From contig RFVC01000003.1 in NCBI GenBank assembly GCA_009922595.1, forward strand, positions 1 to 64,000: 64,000 nucleotides of DNA, given 5' to 3'. How positions within the stretch are numbered: the first letter of the stretch is position 1; the number at the start of each line of letters is the position of its first letter. This DNA is from Gammaproteobacteria bacterium (GTDB taxonomy: Bacteria > Pseudomonadota > Gammaproteobacteria > Pseudomonadales > Pseudohongiellaceae). Under the pieces are notes generated by a model. The model made no database searches. It had not been told where the DNA came from and worked only from the letters and a program-made list of their open reading frames with translations. The translations under genes and the position numbers were made by a program. Below are positions 35,765 to 44,191 of the stretch, piece after piece.

Positions 35765-36697
35765 CTAGAGGATGCCGACATCACCGCCGAACTGCCTTTC
35801 GATCTCACCCTGGATAAAGCCACCCAGTTCCCGATAGAAACCTCTCAATGGTGATGAATCACGCCAGACCAGGGCATGCATGCGCTCGATCTTCTCACCG
35901 GTGATGCTGTGGACACTTAGCTCATCCCTGTCCAGAATTTCTGACCTGATATAAAGAGAAGGTAGGAAAGCCACCCCCATCTCCATATAGACCATTTGCC
36001 TGATGGAATCGAGACTGGTGCCTTCGTAGTCACGTAAGAGCTCCGCCTTGAACTGTTTACACAGATCTTCCACCTGCCGGAACAGCAGGTGATGCTCTTC
36101 GAGGGTCAGAATTTCGACTCCCTCCAGCTGATCGCCATCGACCGACTGCTGAGTTGCCAGCGGATGGCTCTTGTTCATGACTAGGTACAGTGGCTCCCTG
36201 AAAAGCGGCATGATGGTGATGCCCTGTTCTTTCAAGGGCAGTGTCGTCAGGATCAGATCATAACGACCGCTATACAGACCCTCTGCAAGGTTGTCAGGCA
36301 CCTCTTCTCGAACGAAGAATTTGACGGAAGTAAATTCTTTGTGCACTTCCGGCAGTATCCAGGGCAATGCGTAGGGACCGATCGTCGGGCTGGCACCCAA
36401 CCTAAAGGTACCGGATGGGCCTTTTGTAGCAAAGTTCGCTGCATCGACGATGGCCTCTGCGGCATTTACGGCTTGCTGGGCCTGTTTAATCAGATCCCGA
36501 CCGAATGGTGTCAAAGTGACCCCACCCCTACTACGCTCAAATAGCTCAACGCCCAGACCGTCCTCTAGCTTTTGCATTTGGGCACTCAGGGAGGGCTGGC
36601 TGATCTTGAGCTCTCTGGCCGCCTGACGCAGGCTCTCATGACGCGCTGTGGTTAGGTAATAGCGTAATTGTTTCAGCGAAATACAAAGATCTTTCAT
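35765..36697 (-). CDS. LysR-family regulator, OxyR-like but without the peroxidatic Cys
   Basis: 310 residues. The N-terminal winged helix (LKQLRYYLTTARHESLRQAARELKISQPSLSAQMQKLE, residues 8-45) is standard LysR. The effector domain resembles OxyR (DLILTTLPLKEQGI, GTSLDSIRQMVYMEMGVAFLPSLY). Aligned by eye, E. coli OxyR Cys199 falls on Leu204 and Cys208 on Cys213, so disulfide peroxide sensing is not possible in the known way. It diverges from the carbonic anhydrase/SulP operon across 207 bp, and LysR proteins commonly control the divergent operon. A role in sensing CO2/bicarbonate or a metabolite is therefore an inference. Confidence 0.9.
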   Translation of the reverse strand: MKDLCISLKQLRYYLTTARHESLRQAARELKISQPSLSAQMQKLEDGLGVELFERSRGGVTLTPFGRDLIKQAQQAVNAAEAIVDAANFATKGPSGTFRLGASPTIGPYALPWILPEVHKEFTSVKFFVREEVPDNLAEGLYSGRYDLILTTLPLKEQGITIMPLFREPLYLVMNKSHPLATQQSVDGDQLEGVEILTLEEHHLLFRQVEDLCKQFKAELLRDYEGTSLDSIRQMVYMEMGVAFLPSLYIRSEILDRDELSVHSITGEKIERMHALVWRDSSPLRGFYRELGGFIQGEIERQFGGDVGIL

Positions 36698-36904
36698 GTT
36701 GTTAGTAATTTAGCAGAAGGAACAGTAAAGTGAAAGTTAATTCCTATCGCTTATAATATTTATTACGACAATTTATTTCACTATATTGCCGGCCCTGAGC
36801 CTTAGTTCAGCGCTTATTAAAGACAAAAAAATGTCAAACTAAGTGCGCCATTCTTTTTACTTATCATGTAATTAGCGCAACACAAAATTGAGGAAACAAG
36901 AGTT

Positions 36905-37537
36905 ATGGATAAAGTAATCAAGGGTATCGCCAAGTTCAAGGAAAAAGGCTTCGAAGAACGTCGTGAACTCTTCAAGACTCTAGCCACCGGACAGTCTCCG
37001 GAGGTGCTTTTCATCACCTGTTCTGACTCCAGAATCGATCCGAACTTGATCACTCATACAGAACCCGGAGATCTCTTCATCATCCGTAATGCCGGTAACA
37101 TCGTCCCTCCACACGTGAAAGAAGCCGGAGGTAATACGGCCACCATCGAATATGGTGTACAGGTGCTGGGTGTCGAGGACATCATCATTTGTGGACACAC
37201 AGACTGCGGAGCGATGAAAGGTGCCATGAATCCCGATTCCGTCAAGACGCTGCCCCACGTTTCTGAATGGCTGCAACACAGCGCTGCTGCATCCGCCAGG
37301 TGCGAGGCCCGTCATGGTCAACTAGGCACAGAGCATACCCTAGAGATGATTCAGGAAAATGTTCTCCTGCAGATGAGCCATCTCCAGACCCATCCCAGCG
37401 TAGCAGCCAAGCTTGCAGTCAACGAGATTGCTGTTCATGGCTGGGTTTACGACATCGAGAACGGTGAAGTCACTGCTTATGATGATGCTCAGGGGAAATT
37501 CATCCCTGTCGAAGAGAAATATTTGAAGAGTGCGTGA
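36905..37537 (+). CDS. Beta-class carbonic anhydrase
   Basis: 210 residues, GAGGAAA ribosome-binding site. The zinc site is complete: Cys39-x-Asp41-x-Arg43 in CSDSRIDP and His98-x-x-Cys101 in GHTDCGAM. RNAGNIVPPH and ATIEYGVQVLGV complete the family pattern. It interconverts CO2 and bicarbonate in the cytoplasm. The SulP transporter starts 87 nt after it, and both diverge from a LysR gene, so the pair probably forms a bicarbonate acquisition operon. Confidence 0.95.
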   Translation: MDKVIKGIAKFKEKGFEERRELFKTLATGQSPEVLFITCSDSRIDPNLITHTEPGDLFIIRNAGNIVPPHVKEAGGNTATIEYGVQVLGVEDIIICGHTDCGAMKGAMNPDSVKTLPHVSEWLQHSAAASARCEARHGQLGTEHTLEMIQENVLLQMSHLQTHPSVAAKLAVNEIAVHGWVYDIENGEVTAYDDAQGKFIPVEEKYLKSA

Positions 37538-37624
37538 AAAAGAAGCATTAAGAGACGTAGATGAGCCCCCAATTAACGCTACCTGCGCGGCAAATGAAAC
37601 AAATGAAAATGGAGTCAGAAGGCA

Positions 37625-39280
37625 ATGATAAAACTAGATACGAGTAACCTGCGCGGCGATATATATGGTGGTATCACTGCAGGGGTGGTCGCCCTGCCCC
37701 TTGCACTTGCCATGGGTGTGGCGTCTGGCCTGGGTCCCATCGCGGGTATGTACGGCGCAATTTTCGTGGGCTTTTTTGCAGCCCTCTTTGGGGGAACTGA
37801 ATCCCAGATATCAGGCCCAACCGGCCCAATGACTGTTGTAGCTGCCGGTCTTGCTGCCAGCATAGCCGCCCATCCCGACCTAATGGGAAATACCAGCCTT
37901 ATTTTTACTGCCATCATGCTTGCCGGCCTGTTTCAGATTGTTTTGGGCGTGTTCAAGTTAGGTGAATTAATTCGTCTTGTCCCCTATCCAGTAATTAGCG
38001 GATTCATGAGCGGCATCGGTGGAATCATTATTATCCTTCAGATAAGCCCAATGCTGGGTCATGATGCGCCTGCCGGAACTCTTGATGCCCTATTCTACAC
38101 ACCAACGGCTGTACAAAGTGCTAACCCAATTGCGCTTCTGATAGGAATTCTCTCACTCGTCATCGCACTTAAATGGCCTGCCGCATTGGGTAAATATGTT
38201 CCAGGAGCTTTAGCCGCCCTGATAATCGGTACCTTATTGAGCCTTATCGTTGGCGGCGCGCCTATCTTGGGCGACATCCCATCGGGATTACCAACCTTCC
38301 GCATGCCAACTATTGACTCTATTTCCTTTTTTATAGTAGCGGAAGCTGCCTTCGTGCTAGCACTTTTGGGCTCAATCGACAGCCTCCTTACCTCTCTTGT
38401 AGCTGACAACATGACCAGGACTCGTCACAACTCAAACAAAGAACTTGTGGGCCAAGGGATAGGAAATCTCTTTGCTGGTATGTTTGGTGGAGCACCGGGC
38501 GCCGGCGCAACCATGCGCACGGTCGTAAACATACGCACTGGGGGTAAAACACGAATCTCCGGAATGCTGCATGCACTTTTACTGCTAGCTATCGTTCTAG
38601 GCCTTGGCCCTTATGCAAGCTACATCCCTAACTCAGTGTTAGCGGGCATTCTGGTCAAGGTAGGCCTTGATATCATTGACTGGAGTTATATAAAGAATGC
38701 CCATCGCGGCCCGCGCTGGGATCTTGCTCTGATGGCAATTGTAGTCATACTAACAATTTTTGTTGATCTAATTACCGCGGTCGGCGTTGGAGTGGTCTTG
38801 GCATCTCTCGCATTTGTGAAACAAGTTGCCAACGACCAAATGGAAATTCTGCGCGATGTTCACTCTGTTAGGCACAGCGCCAGCAGCCGTGAAATTGAAA
38901 TTCTTGATATTTTAGGTGACAAGGTGCAGGTATTCGATTTCGGCGGACCACTGAGTTTTGGAGCGGCGGCTGACCTTGGTCACCATGCCCGTTCGCAGCT
39001 TGAAGGCGGCGCACATGCCATCATCATGGATTTCGAGCGAGTGCCAAGGCTGGACGTCTCGGCAGCTCTGGCAGTGGAAACAGTTGCCCGTGATGCTAAG
39101 CAGTCAGGTCGCAATATTTTCCTTTGCACGATGAATGAGGATGTCGAAGGGACATTGAGCGCACTAGAAGCTGACAAGCACCTAGATAAGACAGACCACT
39201 TCAAGACTCGCGAGGAAGCCCTTGAAGCGGCCTTGAGAGCGCTTGGCAATCCAAAAATGGATGTCGTACAGCCAGCCTAA
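37625..39280 (+). CDS. SulP-family anion transporter with STAS domain (bicarbonate/sulfate type)
   Basis: 551 residues. The N-terminal GDIYGGITAGVVALPLALAMGVASGLGPIAGMYGAIF is the SulP signature, followed by ten to twelve membrane segments and GGTESQISGPTGPMTVV (family motif near residue 60). The C-terminal ~120 residues are a STAS domain (VQVFDFGGPLSFGAA, AIIMDFERVPRLDVSAA). SulP proteins move sulfate or, as in cyanobacterial BicA, sodium-coupled bicarbonate. The adjacent carbonic anhydrase favours bicarbonate (inference). It ends at a strong bidirectional terminator. Confidence 0.92.
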   Translation: MIKLDTSNLRGDIYGGITAGVVALPLALAMGVASGLGPIAGMYGAIFVGFFAALFGGTESQISGPTGPMTVVAAGLAASIAAHPDLMGNTSLIFTAIMLAGLFQIVLGVFKLGELIRLVPYPVISGFMSGIGGIIIILQISPMLGHDAPAGTLDALFYTPTAVQSANPIALLIGILSLVIALKWPAALGKYVPGALAALIIGTLLSLIVGGAPILGDIPSGLPTFRMPTIDSISFFIVAEAAFVLALLGSIDSLLTSLVADNMTRTRHNSNKELVGQGIGNLFAGMFGGAPGAGATMRTVVNIRTGGKTRISGMLHALLLLAIVLGLGPYASYIPNSVLAGILVKVGLDIIDWSYIKNAHRGPRWDLALMAIVVILTIFVDLITAVGVGVVLASLAFVKQVANDQMEILRDVHSVRHSASSREIEILDILGDKVQVFDFGGPLSFGAAADLGHHARSQLEGGAHAIIMDFERVPRLDVSAALAVETVARDAKQSGRNIFLCTMNEDVEGTLSALEADKHLDKTDHFKTREEALEAALRALGNPKMDVVQPA

Positions 39281-39300
39281 TAAAGAAATTTCAGGCAAAA

Positions 39301-39333
39301 AAAAACCGGTACTTTTTAATACCGGTTTTTTTT
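39301..39333. terminator. Bidirectional rho-independent terminator
   Basis: AAAAACCGGTA, loop CTTTTTAA, TACCGGTTTTTTTT between the convergent SulP and porin genes; A and T runs on both sides let it serve both. Confidence 0.92.
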
Positions 39334-39357
39334 GCTCGAAATTACTAGAGGTAAAAC

Positions 39358-40122
39358 TTACAGTTCGAAGTCAATTCCATAAGATACTACAAATTTAACT
39401 TCGTCATTGTCCCGAGCAGGCATGTTAGCATAATCTTCAAAGCCATCACCGTCACCGTCTGAATCCAGATCAGTGAAGGTTACCATAGCAGTGAAACCAT
39501 CTTTAGCAATGCTGACGTTGAAGTCCATGTAGTCTTCGGTCACACCATTAAATGAATAGGCGAAGTCACCTTCGTGAAAACCAGCGTGTAAACCAAGTTC
39601 TGCACCGCTTTCCAGAGGGATAGTATAATCCACAGAGAAGTAAGACGCCTCTGCGAAACCGAAGTCCTCACCCGGGCCTTCATCAGGCTCAGCGTTGGTC
39701 AGCAAGTAAAGGGTAAGGCCTAAATTACCAAGTCCAATGGATCCGTAGATTTCACCAAAGTCGTAACCTGCGTTCGAGTCATAGTTATAATATAGATACC
39801 CAACGTCATAACTGAAACCTTCAGCCTCACCAGAGAAACCAAAGTAGATGTCATGCTCATAAGAATAAGCATCGTCTGAATCATAAGAGACATTTGACGC
39901 CCAGGTACCGATGTAGAAACCAGACTCATCTGCGTAATCAATACCACCCTGAACGGCTGATTCGTTGATTGATTGGGTTAGACCTCGCCAAATGTAGTTG
40001 TTTGTAACGCTTACGTTACCAGACAGTTCCGCATAAGTAGGTACAGAAACTGTGGCTGCAGCCATGGTTAGAGCTGATACAGCCAGAGGTTTTTTAAAAG
40101 TCGTTATCAGCGAATCTTTCAT
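39358..40122 (-). CDS. TorF-family putative porin
   Basis: 254 residues from ATG 40122; the frame continues to 40161 but MKDSLITTFKKPLAVSALTM opens the signal peptide, ending TYAE. The mature start LSGNVSVTNNYIWRGLTQS is the hallmark of the TorF family (TIGR02001), followed by repeated amphipathic strands rich in Tyr and Asp and a C-terminal VSYGIDFEL ending in the alternating pattern expected of an outer-membrane barrel. An acidic loop DLDSDGDGDGFED resembles a calcium-binding loop. It may pass small solutes; nothing ties it to the SulP system except position. Confidence 0.85.
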   Translation of the reverse strand: MKDSLITTFKKPLAVSALTMAAATVSVPTYAELSGNVSVTNNYIWRGLTQSINESAVQGGIDYADESGFYIGTWASNVSYDSDDAYSYEHDIYFGFSGEAEGFSYDVGYLYYNYDSNAGYDFGEIYGSIGLGNLGLTLYLLTNAEPDEGPGEDFGFAEASYFSVDYTIPLESGAELGLHAGFHEGDFAYSFNGVTEDYMDFNVSIAKDGFTAMVTFTDLDSDGDGDGFEDYANMPARDNDEVKFVVSYGIDFEL

Positions 40123-40334
40123 ATTTAATTCTCCTAGTGTGTCTCTCGTGAGACTATTCAATTGATTAAGCCAGGAAAGCTGTTATTTCCTTGCCATCTA
40201 TTAGCAAGGACCTTGCCAATAAATCTATCTGATTGATTTTTATAGGAAATATTAATATGTGTTGAAAAGTTTATAGGTTGTGACACTGCGGGGATAGCCT
40301 TTATCGCTACCTTATAGTGCGGTGTTCAGGCAAT

Positions 40335-40358
40335 GCGCACCTATTTGGTGCGCCATTT
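40335..40358 (+). terminator. Terminator hairpin with no upstream plus-strand gene
   Basis: GCGCACC, loop TATTT, GGTGCGC, then CATTTTT. The T run is on the plus strand only, while both flanking genes (porin and tadA) are on the minus strand, so it may end an unannotated short transcript. Confidence 0.5.
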
Positions 40359-40376
40359 TTGTGCAAATGCTAGGGC

Positions 40377-40835
40377 TCAGCCAGAACGACGGGCATTGAA
40401 AAAATCGGACATAAGCCGTCCACATTCCTCGCTTAGAATGCCCTCTGTAAATTTTAGATGATGGTTATAAAAGGCCTGTTTATCGAGCTGTAGCTTACTG
40501 ACCAGCGCCCCTGCTCTAGGTTCGCGTGCCCCAAAAACCACATGATCTATCCGAGCATGAATCATAGCTCCGACACACATGGTGCAGGGCTCAATGGTCA
40601 CATATAAAGTAGTTCCAGGAAGCCTGTAGTTGCCCTCTTTAAGTGCAGCATCACGAATGGCTACGATCTCGGCATGGGCGGTTGGATCTTTGGATGTAAT
40701 CGGTCGATTGGATCCTCGCCCGATAATTTCGTCATCCCTAACAATGATCGCGCCTACCGGCACTTCGCCATAACTCGCGGCTTCAGAGGCCAGGGCCAAT
40801 GCCTTTTTCATCCAAACTTCATAAAAGAAAGCCAT
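40377..40835 (-). CDS. tadA: tRNA-specific adenosine(34) deaminase
   Basis: 152 residues from ATG 40835 (MAFFYEVWMKKALALA, matching the normal TadA start with the conserved WM); the frame reaches 40901 without a plausible N-terminus. Zinc and catalytic residues are intact: His54-Ala-Glu56 and Cys84-x-x-Cys87 in PCTMC. It converts A34 to inosine in the wobble position of tRNA-Arg(ACG). From memory tadA neighbours guaA and purL in Pseudomonas; here it is separated from guaA by the proteorhodopsin island and from purL by the carbonic anhydrase module. Confidence 0.96.
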   Translation of the reverse strand: MAFFYEVWMKKALALASEAASYGEVPVGAIIVRDDEIIGRGSNRPITSKDPTAHAEIVAIRDAALKEGNYRLPGTTLYVTIEPCTMCVGAMIHARIDHVVFGAREPRAGALVSKLQLDKQAFYNHHLKFTEGILSEECGRLMSDFFNARRSG

Positions 40836-41103
40836 GAAACTTAATGTTATATCCGGTGATATAGTTACAAGTTTTTGTTTGACACATAAAATAGCCAACA
40901 ATCGGTGATAAGTACTAAAGGTTGTCCTGCAAATTTTTTGAGAAAAATTCTACCCAAATCACCTCTTTCTGCAGATTTTTTCTTGCCAAAAAAACTAGAG
41001 CATTTCTATGATAATTTAACCAATATCGGTGCCTAGTTTTAAACTAACTGGCAAAATAGTATTTCTAAAATTCTTCTTAACTTAAAGATGTAGAAGCATT
41101 TTT

Positions 41104-42084
41104 CTACTCGGAACAGGCCAAGCCAATTCTCAGGCCGGACTCCATGAACTCGAAATGATCAAGCACCAATTGAGTTGATTCGGTTGCAGCCCTAAGCACG
41201 GGGCCCGCCTGGGCGATAACATTTGCGCCCAGCTTGATGGCTTTCGCCGCGTCAAGGCCGTGACGAATTCCGCCAGAGGCGATCACTGGAATGTCGGGCA
41301 AATCTGCACGAATATCTCTAACGGCGTCAGGCGTGGCAATGCCCCAGTCCTTGAATATCTCAGCTAGGGCTTGAAGCCTTGGGTCATTGTTGCGCTCTGC
41401 TTCAACTTTAATGAAATTTGTTCCTCCCTTTCCTGCGACATCAATTGCCTTAACACCAGCATTGACCAGCCTGCTTGCAGTCCCTACTGAGATGCCCATG
41501 CCAACCTCCTTCGCAATCACGGGCACATCAAGATAAGCGCACACGTTTTCAATGGCATCCAGGAGGCCGTGCCAGTTTGTATCGCCGTCTTTCTGAATAA
41601 ATTCCTGAAGACAGTTCAAGTGAATAATAAGTGCGTCGGCCGCAATCATCTCTACCGCTTTTTGGACATCCGACTGAGAAAAATCATCACGTAGTTGAGC
41701 TGCGCCCAGATTTGCGTAAAGGGGTATATCTGGTGCCCATTTTCGTAAGTTGTTAGTCAAGCCATTATCACCTTCACTCAGCAGGGCTATGCGCTGTGAA
41801 CCCACGCCCATTGCTATACCCAGTTCCTGCGCAGCCTCTGCTAAATGGGCGTTTATTTTCTCCGCCTTAAATGGGCCTCCAGTCATCGAGCTTATAATAA
41901 AGGGAAGTTTTAACTGCCTGCCAAGAAATTCAGTTGACAGGTCAAAATTTCGTAAGTCTTCCTCAGGCAAGGCATTGTGGGTCAAGATTACTTGATCCCA
42001 AGGACTTTTCTCCTCTGCAGCATCTAAACGCTGCTTTAGAACCAGCTCAATATGGTCTGTTTTACGCTTGAGAATCTCTGTCAT
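41104..42084 (-). CDS. fni: Type 2 isopentenyl-diphosphate delta-isomerase
   Basis: 326 residues. Type 2 (FMN-dependent) features: KTDHIELVL at the N-terminus, FIISSMTGG near residue 60, MGVGSQR near 95, KEVGMGIS near 195, DVAGKGGTNF near 220 and ASGGIRHGLDAAKAIKLGA near 275. It interconverts IPP and DMAPP, supplying both for CrtE. It is the last gene of the crt operon and its ATG overlaps the blh stop by four bases (ATGA), so it is translationally coupled. Confidence 0.96.
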   Translation of the reverse strand: MTEILKRKTDHIELVLKQRLDAAEEKSPWDQVILTHNALPEEDLRNFDLSTEFLGRQLKLPFIISSMTGGPFKAEKINAHLAEAAQELGIAMGVGSQRIALLSEGDNGLTNNLRKWAPDIPLYANLGAAQLRDDFSQSDVQKAVEMIAADALIIHLNCLQEFIQKDGDTNWHGLLDAIENVCAYLDVPVIAKEVGMGISVGTASRLVNAGVKAIDVAGKGGTNFIKVEAERNNDPRLQALAEIFKDWGIATPDAVRDIRADLPDIPVIASGGIRHGLDAAKAIKLGANVIAQAGPVLRAATESTQLVLDHFEFMESGLRIGLACSE

Positions 42085-42959
42085 TGTACTGTCCTTTCTT
42101 GCTGCTGATTTAACAGGCCTATCAGGAGCATATGAGGCACTGTCAGTGCGAGCAGACCGACAAATATGACCTGTATGAATCGGGAGCTGACATCAATATC
42201 TGGCAAGCTTATAAATAATATTATGCCGAACACAAAACTGAGTACGGTAAAAGGAACTGCGTAGACTAAAGTTTTTGTTATGCCAAGCTTTTTAAGAGAT
42301 CGGCCAAGGTGGATTGGACTGTGTAAAACGCAAAAGTAAACAGTAAAGTGTGCTATAGGCGGCAAGGCAAATGCGCTAAAGAACAAAACCGCCAATTCTA
42401 AGAGCACTACTATGTTTGGTCTTTGAGCCCGAAGACAGAGGGCGCATACGGCTAATGTACTAACCACTGATACAAGCCTCATAGAATCCACTATGATCTG
42501 ACCAGTCGCCGGTGTTAGAACTGCAAATATTGCAAGAAGCTCCTCGGGATAGAATAAGGCCGGTAGCGTAATCACCGAGGAGCTAATGGCTAAGCAAGCC
42601 AATCTGTCAAAATAGTCAAGCCAGTCTTCAGAAAAGTGCCATGCGGAAAAAATAAGCATAGGTACGAAAAATAATTCGGGGACAATTAGCCATACAGCGA
42701 CGACCATGACCGAAAGCGCTAAATATCCTAGAGAAAATATTAGCAGGCCGAATGCTCCTTCCCACCAACCAGCTTGCCTAGCGATTGCTGGGTCAATCGC
42801 ACCGTGAGGTAGGCCGGTTAAAGCAAGAAGAAAGCCGAGTATGATGAGATGTGCCTCAAAATTTTCTCTTAACCAGAAATTATAAGTCGCTATCGCGATC
42901 ACACAGATTACACAAAAGGAGAGTCGTGCGGGGAGTTTAGCAGTGGTGCTTCGTGTCAT
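42081..42959 (-). CDS. blh: Brp/Blh beta-carotene 15,15'-dioxygenase
   Basis: 292 residues from ATG 42959, which overlaps the crtY stop in an ATGA junction; an in-frame ATG at 42971 is possible. A polytopic membrane protein with the Blh histidines in GLPHGAIDP near residue 50, SAWHFSEDW near 110 and FCVLHSPIHLG near 215. It cleaves beta-carotene symmetrically into two retinal molecules, the chromophore of the rhodopsin encoded at 47760. No second retinal-forming enzyme is present in the window. Confidence 0.95.
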   Translation of the reverse strand: MTRSTTAKLPARLSFCVICVIAIATYNFWLRENFEAHLIILGFLLALTGLPHGAIDPAIARQAGWWEGAFGLLIFSLGYLALSVMVVAVWLIVPELFFVPMLIFSAWHFSEDWLDYFDRLACLAISSSVITLPALFYPEELLAIFAVLTPATGQIIVDSMRLVSVVSTLAVCALCLRAQRPNIVVLLELAVLFFSAFALPPIAHFTVYFCVLHSPIHLGRSLKKLGITKTLVYAVPFTVLSFVFGIILFISLPDIDVSSRFIQVIFVGLLALTVPHMLLIGLLNQQQERTVQ

Positions 42960-44191
42960 GCATGGCTCCAATTTATCGCTCTTATCTCGTGATATATTTG
43001 TGCAAGTGCAGAGTGAAAAAGAGCCAGCTTTGGCAGGGCCAGCACAATAGCAAGTAAATCTCTCATGGTTGGTTGATCAGTAAGGAATCGCAACAAACTC
43101 TCTGGTGAAACTTTGCGCGCCAAAGAAAGAAACAACTGCGGAGCAATGGCTGGATTGTTAGCAATAGTTCTGAGAAAAACCTTGTCCATCCACATCAACA
43201 GGGGGTTGTCAGGCAAAAACCCATGTGCATTTCTGCCTTCAAGAATTCTCTCGGCGCAGCGATCTGCCCAATGCTGAATTCGTTTGAACGCGTATCCAGT
43301 GGAAGGTCTGGCGGCTCCAGCACCAAGGCCAGTATGAATCCAACGGGCGTCTTTAGGCTTTAACTTACCTCGAAGTCCCATTGGAATCATGCCGTACTCC
43401 TCTCTGACTATGTGATAGCCAGAGCCTCCACAGACACGGCGAAGTGATTCCATAGCGTCTTTTCGTAGACTCTCAGGCGAAAGAGATTTCTCAGCGAAGC
43501 GAGTGAATTCCACAAGGATCGAATTGCTATCTATTGGCAAGACGTAATCAAAAACAAATCCTTTGTCATCGACTCGCATGTTTTCCATGACTCTTGCGAC
43601 ATCAGGGAATCGGTGAGATTTATTCATGACAACTTCAAACCCGAAAAATATTTGTTTAAGAACTGCAGAGCTCACATCAACATTTTCAGGAATTCGGGTA
43701 TCCACAATCTGTTTTGCGGCAACTTTTTCAGTTTTAATGTTATTGTCAACAGAGCAACTTTCTATAAGAATCTCAATATGATTATCTTGGGGATTTACAT
43801 CGACCACGCGGCTATCTTTCAATAGCGTCAGATTTGGGTTAAGAGATATATTTCTCTCAGCACTATTATAAAATGTGATGGCAGGGACATAGTGATATTT
43901 CCAGCCACGTTTTGAGGCTTGTCTGTAGCTGATAGAATTTGAACTAAATTCCCAAGCTTGCCATTTTTTCCTGACCAGATCGCTATTCTTCTTGTCTTCC
44001 TTTTCCCAGTAGCACCAAGACCTATCATTTGTATAACAAGGACGAGGTTCAATAATTAGAGTACTTGGAATAAGGTCAGGTTTGTCTGCAAGTCTACAAA
44101 GCGCTAATGCCAAAGAGAGCCCTGAGCAACCCCCTCCGATAATGACCAACTCAAACTCGCTACGACATTTATTCGGTTGAATTATTTGCAT
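42956..44191 (-). CDS. crtY: Lycopene beta-cyclase
   Basis: 411 residues. An N-terminal dinucleotide motif (LVIIGGGCSGLSLALAL near residue 16), DRSWCYWE near 57, a VDTRIPE segment near 155, NSILVEFTRF near 225 and GLGAGAARPSTGYAF near 290 identify the CrtY type. It cyclises both ends of lycopene to beta-carotene. The GAGGGG ribosome-binding site lies in the crtB coding region, with which crtY overlaps by 23 nt. No ketolase or hydroxylase gene is nearby, so beta-carotene appears to be made only for retinal. Confidence 0.95.
   Translation of the reverse strand: MQIIQPNKCRSEFELVIIGGGCSGLSLALALCRLADKPDLIPSTLIIEPRPCYTNDRSWCYWEKEDKKNSDLVRKKWQAWEFSSNSISYRQASKRGWKYHYVPAITFYNSAERNISLNPNLTLLKDSRVVDVNPQDNHIEILIESCSVDNNIKTEKVAAKQIVDTRIPENVDVSSAVLKQIFFGFEVVMNKSHRFPDVARVMENMRVDDKGFVFDYVLPIDSNSILVEFTRFAEKSLSPESLRKDAMESLRRVCGGSGYHIVREEYGMIPMGLRGKLKPKDARWIHTGLGAGAARPSTGYAFKRIQHWADRCAERILEGRNAHGFLPDNPLLMWMDKVFLRTIANNPAIAPQLFLSLARKVSPESLLRFLTDQPTMRDLLAIVLALPKLALFHSALAQIYHEIRAINWSHA

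Noticed and set aside
35765-36697. Naming the LysR gene oxyR
   Set aside because: The peroxidatic cysteine position is leucine and the neighbourhood is inorganic carbon, not peroxide defence.
36698-36904. LysR binding box in the divergent carbonic anhydrase promoter
   Set aside because: Several AT-rich T-N11-A-like patterns and a TATAAT at 36752 can be picked out, but none forms a convincing repeated palindrome, so none is listed as a feature.
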